64,000 nt of DNA, taken from contig NZ_KE386573.1 in assembly GCF_000427685.1 (NCBI RefSeq), positions 992,001 to 1,056,000 on the forward strand, in the 5' to 3' direction. Every line of letters begins with the position of its first letter. Positions within the stretch are counted from its first letter, which is position 1. Position numbers and translations under genes: made by a program. Source of the stretch: Haloplanus natans DSM 17983 (GTDB taxonomy: Archaea > Halobacteriota > Halobacteria > Halobacteriales > Haloferacaceae). The notes under the pieces are model-generated. The model saw nothing but the letters and a program-made list of their open reading frames with translations, was not told where the DNA came from and did not search any database. Shown in pieces: positions 1-10,260 of the stretch.

Positions 1-472
1 GCACCTCGCCGATGGCCGTTCCCAACGCGAAGGTCCGGAGCGGGACGCCCGCGACGCCGGCGCCGGCGGACACCACGTCCGAGGGCAGGGGCAGGAGGCG
101 GCTGCCGACGACGCTCCGGAGGGCACCCGTCTCGTCGACCAGTCGCTCCCCCGCCGCCGTGACGGCACCGTCGCCGGCGCCCAGCCCCGCCACCCAGTAC
201 GGCGGGAGACTCGTCACGACCACCAGCGCGAGCGCGAGCGGAAAGGCTCGGAGACCGAGTCCGTAGCCCGCGGCGACGGCGAGCAGCGTCGTCGGCCACG
301 CGAACAGCGGCCGGACGACGGCGACGAGGACGAGCGCGAGGGTCAGGCGGCGGGGGTCGGCAGCGACCCACGCCAGCCGGTCGAGGACCGTCGCCGGCGA
401 GGTGAGGGCGGCGAGAGCGACGACGACGGCGACGAGGCCACCGCCGGCGAGGAGTCGTGCGCGCCGATCCAT
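1..472 (-). CDS. VTT/TVP38-TMEM64 family membrane protein (C-terminus beyond window)
   Basis: Partial gene reading leftward out of the window; the ATG is at 472 and about 157 codons are present. The product starts with a basic tip (MDRRARLL), then a hydrophobic segment at about residues 8-25 and further membrane stretches near 42-58 and 68-92. The segment SRLLPLPSDVVSAGAG followed by FALGTAIGE matches the conserved R-x-x-P-x-P ... F-x-x-G-T-x-x-G core of the SNARE-associated/VTT family (TVP38, DedA relatives). Such proteins are integral membrane proteins, some with lipid scramblase roles; no specific function is inferable here. Divergent from the next gene. Confidence 0.75.
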   Translation of the reverse strand, partial: MDRRARLLAGGGLVAVVVALAALTSPATVLDRLAWVAADPRRLTLALVLVAVVRPLFAWPTTLLAVAAGYGLGLRAFPLALALVVVTSLPPYWVAGLGAGDGAVTAAGERLVDETGALRSVVGSRLLPLPSDVVSAGAGVAGVPLRTFALGTAIGEV

Positions 473-549
473 GGTCGTCGCTCGTCGCCGCGGTGGAAAC
501 GGTTTGCGCTTCGGGAGGATTGATAGGCACCCGCCGCGAACGCCGGACC

Positions 550-936
550 GTGACCGACGACACGCGGCGGGCGAGCGCGCGCGACGACCGGGTCGAACTC
601 GCCCTCGACCTGCTCTCGGCCCTCGAACGCGACGATCTGGCGCTGTCGGCGGCCGTCGACCGCATCGAGACGGTGACGACCGATCCGACGCTCGTCCGGA
701 CGATTCTCGACGAAGCCGAACTCAGAGGGATCGTCGAGCGGGACGCGGACCGGCTCCGACTGCGACGCACCGGCGACTTCGTCCGCTTCGAGCGCCAGGT
801 CGTCGAGCGCGAGGGCGACTTCGACTGCCGGCGCTGTGGCGCGTCGCTCTCGACCGGCCACTTCGTCCGGTTCGAGTCCGGCGAACTCGGCCCCTTCGGC
901 TCCTCTTGCGTGCGAAAACTGCTCGGTCGGGACTAG
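550..936 (+). CDS. DUF5830-type haloarchaeal protein with Cys motif
   Basis: Small soluble protein of 128 residues read from the GTG at 550; the frame is open further upstream to 457 but that extension lacks haloarchaeal acidic character. The N-terminal part (VELALDLLSALERDD...VDRIETVT) is helical and resembles a winged-helix-like segment. The C-terminal part holds CRRCGASLSTGHFV and a later Cys in FGSSCVRK, a likely three- or four-ligand metal site. I recognise it from memory as the haloarchaeal DUF5830 family; function unknown. Its stop codon (934-936) overlaps the stop of the convergent gene through the palindrome CTAG at 933-936. Confidence 0.7.
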   Translation: MTDDTRRASARDDRVELALDLLSALERDDLALSAAVDRIETVTTDPTLVRTILDEAELRGIVERDADRLRLRRTGDFVRFERQVVEREGDFDCRRCGASLSTGHFVRFESGELGPFGSSCVRKLLGRD

Positions 937-1946
937 CGGCCCTGCCGAAGCTCCTCGATCAGTTGCTGGATCGTCCGCTCCTGCCGTTCGAGGCGTTCGT
1001 TCTGTGCCTCGACGAGCGTCCGGAGTTCGGCCAGTTCTTCGGCGACAGTGTCGTCGTCGACGACGCCCACCGACTCGAAGCCGGAGTCGCCGAAGCCGCC
1101 GTCGCGGTCGTCCGCCGGCACACCCCGGTCGCGTTCTCGGGGTCGTGTCCTCTCGGCCGTGGCCTGCTCCGTGTCGCCCTCGTCGCTCGCCTCGATGTCG
1201 CCGTCGACGCCGCTCGTATCCAGCGGATCTGGACCGTCGCCGAACGACACCGTTCCGTCGCCGTCCGCGTCGTCCGCGCCGTCCGCGTCGTCCTCCCCCG
1301 TCTCCGTCCGGGCAGCGGCCGCACGCAGTTCCTCGAGGTCGTCGACGCCGTGGTACGTACAGACCGCGCCGACGAGCGCTTCGCGAACCGCCCGCGCCCG
1401 GTCGTTCGGCGTCTTGAACCGCTCCTGGCGGCCGTCGACCGTGATCACGACGGACGTGGCGACGCTTCCCTCCTCGAAATCGAGGTCGGTCACGTCGTCG
1501 TAGTGGTACTCCTCGTACTCCTCGTCCCAGACGGGGGCGCCGATGTGCCGGACGAGGCGGTCGCTCGTGATGACGATGGTCAGTTCGCTGAACCGGAAGG
1601 TCTGTTTGACCGTCTCGCCGGGGTCGGTGATTCCCCGGGCGTTGAAGACGCCCGCGAGCACCGGATGGAGCACCTGATCCAGCTGTTTCGTCGGCACCGA
1701 GAACGTTCGCTCGCCGTCGAGTCCGTAGTCGAGGGTGACCTTGGCCTTGCGTCGACCCTCGGAGACGCCGACGTGTTCGGCGTCGTGGGGGTACTCCTCG
1801 ACCGCCTCGTCTGAGAGGAGCCCCTCCGCCCGGTAGACGATGGTCCGCGTCGGCGTCACGAGGAGCAGGTCGTCACCGCCGAGTCCCACGCGCGCCGCCA
1901 CGGACTCTCCGTCGAGTGCGGACTGGACGATATCCGGCAGACTCAT
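933..1946 (-). CDS. Haloarchaeal DUF7115-like protein with C-terminal coiled coil
   Basis: 337-residue acidic protein. Residues about 1-200 form two related halves (VTPTRTIVYRAEGLLSDE and ITSDRLVRHIGAPVWDEEY), reminiscent of tandem PH-like folds such as bacterial PH/YokE domains, although that fold assignment is inference. Residues about 205-290 are a low-complexity Asp/Glu/Gly linker, and the last 40 residues (AELRTLVEAQNERLERQERTIQQ) are a good heptad coiled coil, suggesting oligomerisation. I recall this family as DUF7115; no enzymatic motif is visible. The gene runs toward, and shares its stop with, the DUF5830 gene. Confidence 0.65.
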   Translation of the reverse strand: MSLPDIVQSALDGESVAARVGLGGDDLLLVTPTRTIVYRAEGLLSDEAVEEYPHDAEHVGVSEGRRKAKVTLDYGLDGERTFSVPTKQLDQVLHPVLAGVFNARGITDPGETVKQTFRFSELTIVITSDRLVRHIGAPVWDEEYEEYHYDDVTDLDFEEGSVATSVVITVDGRQERFKTPNDRARAVREALVGAVCTYHGVDDLEELRAAAARTETGEDDADGADDADGDGTVSFGDGPDPLDTSGVDGDIEASDEGDTEQATAERTRPRERDRGVPADDRDGGFGDSGFESVGVVDDDTVAEELAELRTLVEAQNERLERQERTIQQLIEELRQGR

Positions 1947-2116
1947 GCGGGGACTGTTCCCGCCGTCGATGATAATACTGCCGGCTGTACGTCGGTGAAA
2001 ATAGTCCCCAGCCCGGGTGAGGACTCGCCCGAACCGGTTCCCGTCGACAGCACGACTCCGGGAGGGTGGACCGATATGGGAAGCTTCAAGGGCGGCATTT
2101 GCCTACGACTTACTGC

Positions 2117-2274
2117 GCCCGGGTGGCTTAGCTGGACATAGCGCCGCACTCATAGGGTATTCGAGCTTCGGTGCGGATACACCTCGGCCTTGGAAGCCTC
2201 CCATTCCCTCGGGGCCCGCCGAGCCTCGTACCTGGGACATGCGGAGATCGTGGGTTCGGAGCCCACCCCGGGCA
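2117..2274 (+). tRNA. tRNA-Met(CAT), elongator type, with intron 2155-2238
   Basis: Acceptor stem GCCCGGG (2117-2123) pairs with CCCGGGC (2267-2273); discriminator A at 2274, no encoded CCA. The T arm is GTGGG/CCCAC around TTCGGAG. Anticodon CAT is at 2151-2153. An 84-nt intron follows A37. The archaeal bulge-helix-bulge can be drawn exactly: anticodon stem CCGCA:TGCGG, 4-bp helix CTCA (2149-2152) with TGGG (2233-2236), bulges TA|G (2153-2155) and AC|A (2237-2239), inner helix GGTA (2156-2159):TACC (2229-2232). Cutting there gives a 74-nt mature tRNA. Introns at this position of tRNA-Met are known in haloarchaea. Confidence 0.95.
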
Positions 2275-2401
2275 TTCCGTTGTTCTCACTCCCGGTAGCG
2301 ACGCTGCCACGTCCCGGTGTGGGGGCCAGTATATATTCTTAATATCTATATTAGGGGCGGGACTTAGTACACCGAATCCGTAATTTCGATCGAAATCGTA
2401 C
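2275..2401. other. AT-rich promoter-like stretch after tRNA-Met
   Basis: This stretch contains a conspicuous AT-rich run (about 2330-2355, AGTATATATTCTTAATATC) in an otherwise GC-rich region. It could be the tRNA termination zone or the promoter of the small reading frame that starts at 2402. No conserved protein-coding signal was seen. Confidence 0.4.
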
Positions 2402-2530
2402 ATGAAACGTGCACTAACCGCCCGGGATATCTTCCGGTTGCTGTCCCCGACCGAGTGTCTGATCGAAGCTATCGCAATCACTCTGCTGTTCGTCGCTATG
2501 GCGGGCTGTGCCGTCGCGGCGCTACCCTGA
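2402..2530 (+). CDS. Possible 42-residue single-span membrane protein
   Basis: A short frame begins ATG AAA CGT at 2402 and ends TGA at 2530. Its product has a basic N-terminal part (MKRALTARDIFRLL) and a continuous hydrophobic stretch (ECLIEAIAITLLFVAMAGC), i.e. one membrane helix. It lies about 50-70 bases downstream of an AT-rich promoter-like run. I do not recognise a family. The amphipathic/hydrophobic order and the promoter make it plausible, but at this length it may be chance. Confidence 0.35.
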   Translation: MKRALTARDIFRLLSPTECLIEAIAITLLFVAMAGCAVAALP

Positions 2531-2546
2531 CTCTTAGCTGAATGTA

Positions 2547-2576
2547 GGCGCTAAGCCCCCTTCCTCAGGGAGCGCC
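2547..2576. repeat. Hairpin, possibly an old IS200/IS605 end
   Basis: GGCGCT (2547-2552) is repeated in inverted orientation as AGCGCC (2571-2576), with CCC/GGG pairing inside, giving a stem-loop. The adjoining TGAATGTAG and AAGCCCCCTTCCTCAGGG resemble, from memory, right-end sequence found next to haloarchaeal IS200/IS605 (TnpB) elements. No transposase gene is nearby, so it would be a solo end or could instead act as a terminator. Confidence 0.25.
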
Positions 2577-2862
2577 GACCGAACGGGAGGCGCGAGCAGG
2601 GATGGGATACAGTGCCGTCATCATCTTGCTTCCGTGAGACCGACCGCACTTGAAAACGAAACCGCGGCCCCGAACGACGTGCGAATCGCGTTCGAACTGG
2701 GGGTACCAGCTGAGGGTGGGGGGATGTGGGCCGCGGCCGTCCATCGCTTGTCGAGCCGTGATTATAAGCGTGTGGCTGCCATCGCCGCGCAGTTCCGACG
2801 CCGCACTGGCGATACCGGGTGGCTCCGCAACCACTAAACGCGCCTCGCGCCATCCTCCGGTA
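2577..2862. other. Non-coding gap upstream of rfcL
   Basis: Two overlapping open frames cross this stretch, but neither resembles a haloarchaeal protein; they lack acidic bias and start inside non-coding sequence. The last 60 bases before 2863 include ACTAAACG, which may be part of the rfcL promoter. Nothing else is recognisable. Confidence 0.4.
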
Positions 2863-4308
2863 ATGGTAGACTGGACGGAGAAGTACCGCCCGTCGACGCT
2901 GTCGGCGGTCCGGGGCAACGACAAGGCCCGCGACGCGCTGGCGGAGTGGGCGGAGACGTGGGACGACCACCGCGAGGCCGTCGTCGTCCACGGTAGCCCG
3001 GGCGTCGGGAAGACCTCCGCGGCCCACGCGCTCGCGGCGGACATGGGGTGGGAGACGGTCGAACTCAACGCCTCCGACCAGCGGACGGCCGACGTGATCG
3101 AGCGGTTCGCCGGACGTGCGGCGAAAAACGAGACGCTCGTCGGGTCGACCGGCGGCACGAGCGGCGGCCAGCTCGTGATCCTCGACGAGGCCGACAACAT
3201 CCACGGCAACTATGATCGCGGGGGCGCGAGCGCGGTCACGCGCGTGGTGAAAGACGCCGACCAGCCGATCGTCCTGATCGCCAACGACTACTACGACATG
3301 AGTCGCGGCCTGCGCAACGCCTGTCAGGAGATCGAGTTCCGCGACGTGTCGGCCCGCTCTATCGTCCCCGTCCTCCGCGACATCTGCCGGCGCGAGGGCA
3401 TCGAGTTCGAGGCCGACGCCCTCGACCGTCTCGCCGAGACGAACGACGGTGACCTCCGCTCGGCGGTGAACGACCTGCAGGCGGCCGCCGAGGACGGCGA
3501 GCGTCTGACAGTCGACGACGTGGTGACGGGCGACCGCGACCGCAGCCTCGGCGTCTTTCCCTTCCTCGATGCGGTGTTGAAAGAGGAGTCCGCCGAGGAG
3601 GCGATCGGGTCGGCGTACCGCGTCGACGAGACGCCGGACGATCTGACGAAGTGGATCGCCGAGAACGTCACGAAGGTGTACGAGGGGCCGGAACTCGCGC
3701 GGGCGTACGGCCATCTCGCGGACGCCGATCGGTGGCTAGGCCGGGTGCGCGCCAGCCAGGAGTACGGCTACTGGCGGTACGCGACCGACGCCCTCGCCGG
3801 CGGTGTGGCGTCGGCCCGCGACGGATCGAAGGGCGGGTGGACGCGCTTCAACCGGCCGCAGTTCTGGCCGTCCTCCGACTCGACGGCCGACGAGGTGGTC
3901 CGTAAGGTGGCCGAGAACGGCGGATTCAGCATGGCGACCGCCCGGCGCGAGGTGCTTCCCTTCCTCGCGGCGATGACCCACCACTGCAAACCCCGCGAGT
4001 TGACGGTGGCGATGGCCGCCCACTACGACCTGGACGAGGCGGCAGTCTCGTTCGTGACGGGGAGCGGCGAGACGACGAACAAGGTCGAGTCCATCGTCGC
4101 CGACGCTCAGGAACTGCGCGAATCGGAGATGGAGGAGCACTCGGGGGCGTTCGGCGGCGATCTGTCGAGCGTCGACATCGACGATGCCGACGGGGCGGAC
4201 GCTGGCGAGACGGGTGAAGATGCGGCGACCGAGACGGGTGGAGACGCGGACGCCGACGCCGACGCGGACGCCGACGACGGCCAGTCGGGACTCTCGGATT
4301 TCATGTGA
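2863..4308 (+). CDS. rfcL: Replication factor C large subunit (clamp loader)
   Basis: 481-residue archaeal RFC large subunit, which with RfcS loads the PCNA sliding clamp onto primed DNA using ATP. Visible motifs: N-terminal WTEKYRP box (residues 4-10), Walker A GSPGVGKT (44-51), Walker B LVILDEADN, then sensor and lid helices and the RFC collar domain. The tail is a low-complexity Asp/Ala/Glu run ending GQSGLSDFM, a PIP-box-like PCNA motif (Q-x-x-L-x-x-F). The ATG at 2863 is chosen because the family starts exactly at this MVDWTEKYRP segment; the frame is open upstream but not conserved. Size fits the family. Confidence 0.95.
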   Translation: MVDWTEKYRPSTLSAVRGNDKARDALAEWAETWDDHREAVVVHGSPGVGKTSAAHALAADMGWETVELNASDQRTADVIERFAGRAAKNETLVGSTGGTSGGQLVILDEADNIHGNYDRGGASAVTRVVKDADQPIVLIANDYYDMSRGLRNACQEIEFRDVSARSIVPVLRDICRREGIEFEADALDRLAETNDGDLRSAVNDLQAAAEDGERLTVDDVVTGDRDRSLGVFPFLDAVLKEESAEEAIGSAYRVDETPDDLTKWIAENVTKVYEGPELARAYGHLADADRWLGRVRASQEYGYWRYATDALAGGVASARDGSKGGWTRFNRPQFWPSSDSTADEVVRKVAENGGFSMATARREVLPFLAAMTHHCKPRELTVAMAAHYDLDEAAVSFVTGSGETTNKVESIVADAQELRESEMEEHSGAFGGDLSSVDIDDADGADAGETGEDAATETGGDADADADADADDGQSGLSDFM

Positions 4309-4345
4309 GCAATCCTTTTTGTCCCGTCGCGGCGTGGCGTCCGGT

Positions 4346-5413
4346 ATGCGAGCCGCAGTCCTCCGGGAACACGGCGAACCGCTGGAGATCACCGACGTCG
4401 CGACGCCCGAACCCGCCCCTCACGGCGTCGTCGTCGACGTCGAGGCCTGCGGCGTCTGCCGGAGCGACTGGCACGCGTGGCAGGGCCACGGCGAATGGGT
4501 CGGCGACACGGTCGCCGACGGCCAGATCCTCGGCCACGAACCCGCCGGTCGCGTCGTCGCCGTCGGCGACCGGGTCGAACGCGTCGTCGAGGGGGACCGC
4601 GTCGCCGTCCCCTTCAACCTCGGCGACGGCTCGTGTCCGCAGTGTCTGAGCGGTCACGGCAACGTCTGTGAAGACGGCCTCGCCCTCGGTTTCCAGCAGG
4701 AGGCCCAGGGTGCCTTCGCCGAACAGGTGCACGTCCCCTACGCCGACTACAACGCCATGCACCTCCCCGACGGCGTCTCGGCCCGCGATATGGCGGCGCT
4801 TGGCTGCCGGTTCATGACCGCCTTTCACGCCCTGACCGCCCGCGGCGAGGTCGGTGCGGGCGACTGGGTGGCCGTTCACGGCTGTGGCGGCGTGGGGCTC
4901 TCGACGGTCCACATCGCCGACGCCCTCGGCGCGCGGGTCGTCGCGGTCGACATCCGCGACGCGGCCCTCGACCTCGCCGCGGATCTGGGTGCCGACGCGG
5001 TGGTGAACGCCGAGGGGAAAGACGGGCGGGCCGTCACCGGCGCCGTCCGTACCGAGACCGACGGCGGCGCCCACGTCTCCGTCGACGCCCTCGGTGTGGC
5101 CGAGACGTGTCGCAACTCGGTGTTCTCCTTGCGTCGCCGCGGCACCCACGTTCAGGTCGGGCTGACGACCGACGAGGAGCGCGGCGAGGTGGCCCTGCCC
5201 GTCGAACGGATGGCGATGATGGAGGCCGACTTCAAGGGCGCACGCGGGATGCCGCCGACGCGCTACGACGAACTGCTTCGTCTGCTGGAGTCGGGATCGA
5301 TCGAACCCGGTCGGCTCGTCCGCCGCGAAGTGTCGCTTGCCGAGGTGCCGGAACGGCTCGCGGCGATGACGAACTACGAGACGACGGGCGTGGAAGTCGT
5401 CACCGAGTTCTAG
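4346..5413 (+). CDS. Zinc-dependent alcohol dehydrogenase (MDR superfamily)
   Basis: 355-residue medium-chain dehydrogenase/reductase. The N-terminal catalytic domain carries CGVCRSD (residues 35-41; Cys38 is the likely catalytic zinc ligand) and GHE (63-65). The structural-zinc loop reads DGSCPQCLSGHGNVC: three cysteines (97, 100, 108) are present but the first of the usual four is replaced by Asp94. The Rossmann domain follows with GCGGVGLS and a later VAVDIRD segment, whose acidic end suggests NAD(H) rather than NADP(H). Substrate is not inferable. Translated from ATG 4346, 37 bases after rfcL; stop overlaps that of ctaA (CTAG, 5410-5413). Confidence 0.85.
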   Translation: MRAAVLREHGEPLEITDVATPEPAPHGVVVDVEACGVCRSDWHAWQGHGEWVGDTVADGQILGHEPAGRVVAVGDRVERVVEGDRVAVPFNLGDGSCPQCLSGHGNVCEDGLALGFQQEAQGAFAEQVHVPYADYNAMHLPDGVSARDMAALGCRFMTAFHALTARGEVGAGDWVAVHGCGGVGLSTVHIADALGARVVAVDIRDAALDLAADLGADAVVNAEGKDGRAVTGAVRTETDGGAHVSVDALGVAETCRNSVFSLRRRGTHVQVGLTTDEERGEVALPVERMAMMEADFKGARGMPPTRYDELLRLLESGSIEPGRLVRREVSLAEVPERLAAMTNYETTGVEVVTEF

Positions 5414-6264
5414 TCGGAACTCACCACGGGTCCGGTTCGCTCGTCGCCACGCGCCCGTCCGGCGAGGACGGCGGCGCCGACGACGAGGGCGGCGGCGAGC
5501 AGGAAGAAGGAGGCGTTGACGACGCGGACGGTCGGCGTGTAGAACACGAGGTCACGGCCGAGGAGCATCCCGGCGAAGAGGGCGGCGAGTGCCCCACCGG
5601 TCGCGAACCGGAGCCGCGGGACGGCGGAGGCCGCGAGCCACCGGGTCGCCGCGATGAGTGCGGCGACGGCGAACAGCGACGCCCCGTAGAAGGCTGCCTG
5701 TCCGGCCGGGCCGTACGGCGTCGGCGTGAAGGCGCGGCTGGCGAGGGCGCTCACGACGACGGCGCCGAGGGCGACAAAGAGCGCGCGGCGGACGCGAGGC
5801 AGCGACGGGTCGCCGCCCGCCCGCGCCGACAGGGCCGTCCACACGAGCAGCGAGAAGATGGTCAGCGCGACGACGAGGTGGGCGCCCTGGGTCGGCGGGG
5901 AGTAGCCCGCCGGGAGCATCCCGTTCAGCGTGACGGTCACGGCGCCGATGCTGATCTGGAGCGGCAGGAGGAGGACCGCGAGCGTCGCGGTGAGTCGCGT
6001 CCCCGTCCCTGGCCGCCGCCACGACCAGATCGCGGTGCCGACGATGAACCACCCCGTGATCATGGCGACGAGGCGGTGGAACCACTCGATGAAACTCGGG
6101 ATTGTCTGGGGCAGGAGGCCGTTATCACAGAGCGGCCACTGGGCCGAGCAGGCCAGCCCCGACCCCGTCGCGGCGGTGTAGACGCCGAGCATGACGAGCG
6201 AGAGCGTCAACCCCGTCGTGAACGTGGCGAAGCGCGGGAACGTAACCCGGTCGCGAAGGCTCAT
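5410..6264 (-). CDS. ctaA: Heme A synthase (CtaA/COX15 family)
   Basis: 284-residue polytopic protein with about eight membrane helices in two similar halves. Heme A synthases oxidise the C8 methyl of heme O to make heme A for terminal oxidases. Family marks: GSGLACSAQWPLC with a Cys pair in the first external loop, EWFHRLVAMITG with the conserved Glu and His, and a second His in QGAHLVVA. I start at ATG 6264 (MSLRDRVTFPRF); the open frame continues upstream with a basic, non-family extension. No cox or ctaB gene is in the window beside it. Convergent with the dehydrogenase, stops overlapping by four bases. Confidence 0.9.
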   Translation of the reverse strand: MSLRDRVTFPRFATFTTGLTLSLVMLGVYTAATGSGLACSAQWPLCDNGLLPQTIPSFIEWFHRLVAMITGWFIVGTAIWSWRRPGTGTRLTATLAVLLLPLQISIGAVTVTLNGMLPAGYSPPTQGAHLVVALTIFSLLVWTALSARAGGDPSLPRVRRALFVALGAVVVSALASRAFTPTPYGPAGQAAFYGASLFAVAALIAATRWLAASAVPRLRFATGGALAALFAGMLLGRDLVFYTPTVRVVNASFFLLAAALVVGAAVLAGRARGDERTGPVVSSD

Positions 6265-6400
6265 ACGCGCGGTTCGGGACCGTGCGTACTTAGACCTGTC
6301 CGAACCACCCCGCGCGTGGGAACCGGCCGAGCGTTGATATACGCCGACGCCGGCCACTTCGTCATCCGTCGAATATCATGGTCGACGTGCCACGGATAGC

Positions 6401-6408
6401 TTTTTATT
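6401..6408 (+). promoter_or_regulatory. TATA box of maeB
   Basis: TTTTTATT stands out in GC-rich surroundings and ends 22 bases before the ATG at 6431, the spacing expected for a leaderless haloarchaeal transcript. This also supports ATG 6431 over the in-frame GTG at 6419. Confidence 0.6.
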
Positions 6409-6430
6409 CACCCCCCTTGTGGTCGCGGTT

Positions 6431-8689
<2,259 letters not shown>

Positions 8690-8754
8690 TCGGTTCGGCG
8701 ACCGGCTTGCACGGTCGGCGCGACGTTTTTACTCCGGGGCGTGAATCGACAGCG

Positions 8755-9528
8755 GTGGCTCCGATCGTGCTCTCTCCGTCGACGGTCGCCGTGGTGGCGA
8801 CCGTCCTGTTTCTCGGCGGGGTGGTCGCCGGCGTCAACGGCTTCGGCTTCGCGGCCGTCGGAACGGCGGCGCTCGCGAGCGCGTTCGATCCCCGGACCGC
8901 GGTCGTCGTCATGTTGTTACCGCTGTTGGGGGCGAACACCTCGCTCGCGGCCGAACTCCGGGCCGGTGACCTCCGGGCCTGCGCCCGGCGCTTCTGGCCG
9001 TACGTCCTCGCGGCCGTCGTCGGCGCCGTCGTCGGCATGACGCTTCTCGCCCGGACCCCGATCCGGCCGCTGACGGTTGGCCTCGGCGTCTTCACCCTCG
9101 GATACGTCGCCGTCTCGCAGCGCCGCCTGCCGGTCCCCGGGCGGTCGTTCGTCCGGCGGCGGTGTTTCGGGGAGTCGACGCGGGCGAAGGTCGGCCTCGG
9201 CGTCGTCTCCGGTGTCCTCTTCGGCGCGAGCAACGTCGGCGTCCAGGTGGTCGCGTATCTCCGGAGCCGCGACCTCGATCGCGGGACGTTCGTCGGCGTC
9301 CTGGCGTCGGTGTTTCTGGGTATCACCGCCCTTCGGATCGGTGTGGCCGCGTGGCTCGGCTTCTACCGCGGCGACGCGGCGGTCCTGTCGGTCCTCGGCG
9401 TCGTGCCGGGCCTCGTCGGCGTCGCCGCAGGGAAACGCCTCCGGCCCGCCATCCCCGACGCGACCAAACGAGCCGTGGCGCTCGCGCTGTTGACGGTGCT
9501 CGGCCTCAAACTGACGGCCGGCGGTTAG
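8755..9528 (+). CDS. TauE/SafE family membrane exporter
   Basis: 257-residue membrane protein with about eight helices arranged as two repeats; the motif GGVVAGVNGFGFAAVGTA and the second-half GVLFGASNVGVQ are the paired glycine-rich first helices typical of the TauE/SafE (sulfite/organosulfonate exporter) family. GTG at 8755 is preferred to the TTG at 8707 because GTTTTTAC (8725-8732) would be a TATA box at leaderless distance from 8755. Substrate cannot be deduced. Stop overlaps the stop of the convergent RNase H gene (TTAG 9525-9528). Confidence 0.8.
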   Translation: MAPIVLSPSTVAVVATVLFLGGVVAGVNGFGFAAVGTAALASAFDPRTAVVVMLLPLLGANTSLAAELRAGDLRACARRFWPYVLAAVVGAVVGMTLLARTPIRPLTVGLGVFTLGYVAVSQRRLPVPGRSFVRRRCFGESTRAKVGLGVVSGVLFGASNVGVQVVAYLRSRDLDRGTFVGVLASVFLGITALRIGVAAWLGFYRGDAAVLSVLGVVPGLVGVAAGKRLRPAIPDATKRAVALALLTVLGLKLTAGG

Positions 9529-10187
9529 TCGCTCGCGCGTCGTTCCGCCCGCGACGGCGGCGGGATTTCGGCCGTCGCGTCGTCGGTGGACTGCGCGTGC
9601 TTCCGGCCGGGGTCGTGACCGTACTCCGCGTCCGGCAGCACGCACCGTTCCCCGCCGCCGTTGACGTGGACGTACTGTTCGGGCGCGTTCGCGAGCGGAT
9701 GCGCCGGGTTGACGCGGCTGTCGATGCGCGCCGCCCGGAGTTCCTCGAAGTCGCCGATGCGGGCGCGGATGCCCCGCCAGTGGTACTCGCTCCGGGACGG
9801 GACGCTGATCGGTCGCCCCGGTTCCCAGTCCGGGTGCCCTCCGGCCAGGACGGCGTGGTTGACGTTCGCCGCGAGGTCGTCGTGGTCGACGAGGACGCCG
9901 ACGCGCGACCGGGGCGGCGCCCGTGCCGCGAGTACGTCGAGTCCGAGGTGGAGCGCCCGATACTCCGCGACGTTGTTGTCCGGCGGTGTGTCGGGGAGCG
10001 CGAGTCTGGCGACCCGCGTTCCGTCGCGCGCCTCGATGACCGCCCCGAGCCCTCCGCCGTCGGCTCGATAGGAGCCGTCGGTAGCGACGTAGAAGTGTCG
10101 GTGGTGGGTGCGCGGCGGATGCGCGATGTGGGGGGTGGGCGAGTCGTCGAACAGATCCCGGAGCGTCGAACGGCCGTGAACGGCCAT
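9525..10187 (-). CDS. RNase HI-like protein
   Basis: 220 residues. An RNase H fold begins near residue 32: YVATDGSYRADGGGLGAVIEA (first catalytic Asp), NNVAEYRALHLGL (Glu in the helix) and VLVDHDDL (second Asp), the pattern of ribonuclease HI and of reverse-transcriptase-like RNase H proteins of archaea. These degrade RNA in RNA-DNA hybrids. The C-terminal third is Arg/Pro/Asp rich (ERCVLPDAEYGHDPGRKHAQ) without recognised motifs and could be a halophile-specific tail. Starts at ATG 10187, convergent with the exporter. Confidence 0.8.
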   Translation of the reverse strand: MAVHGRSTLRDLFDDSPTPHIAHPPRTHHRHFYVATDGSYRADGGGLGAVIEARDGTRVARLALPDTPPDNNVAEYRALHLGLDVLAARAPPRSRVGVLVDHDDLAANVNHAVLAGGHPDWEPGRPISVPSRSEYHWRGIRARIGDFEELRAARIDSRVNPAHPLANAPEQYVHVNGGGERCVLPDAEYGHDPGRKHAQSTDDATAEIPPPSRAERRASD

Positions 10188-10260
10188 ACCCCGTCTTTGC
10201 AGTCGGATTACTTAAGCCTCACCCGCAAGACCTACCTCGCCGACGAGCGTCCGCTTCCCC

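Noticed and set aside
457..549. Upstream extension of the DUF5830 frame to 457
   Set aside because: The extra residues overlap the divergent gene's start and lack family similarity; GTG 550 gives the expected N-terminus.
4203..4290. Imperfect GACGCGGAC repeats at the end of rfcL
   Set aside because: They encode the ordinary acidic low-complexity tail seen in many halophilic proteins, not a separate repeat element.
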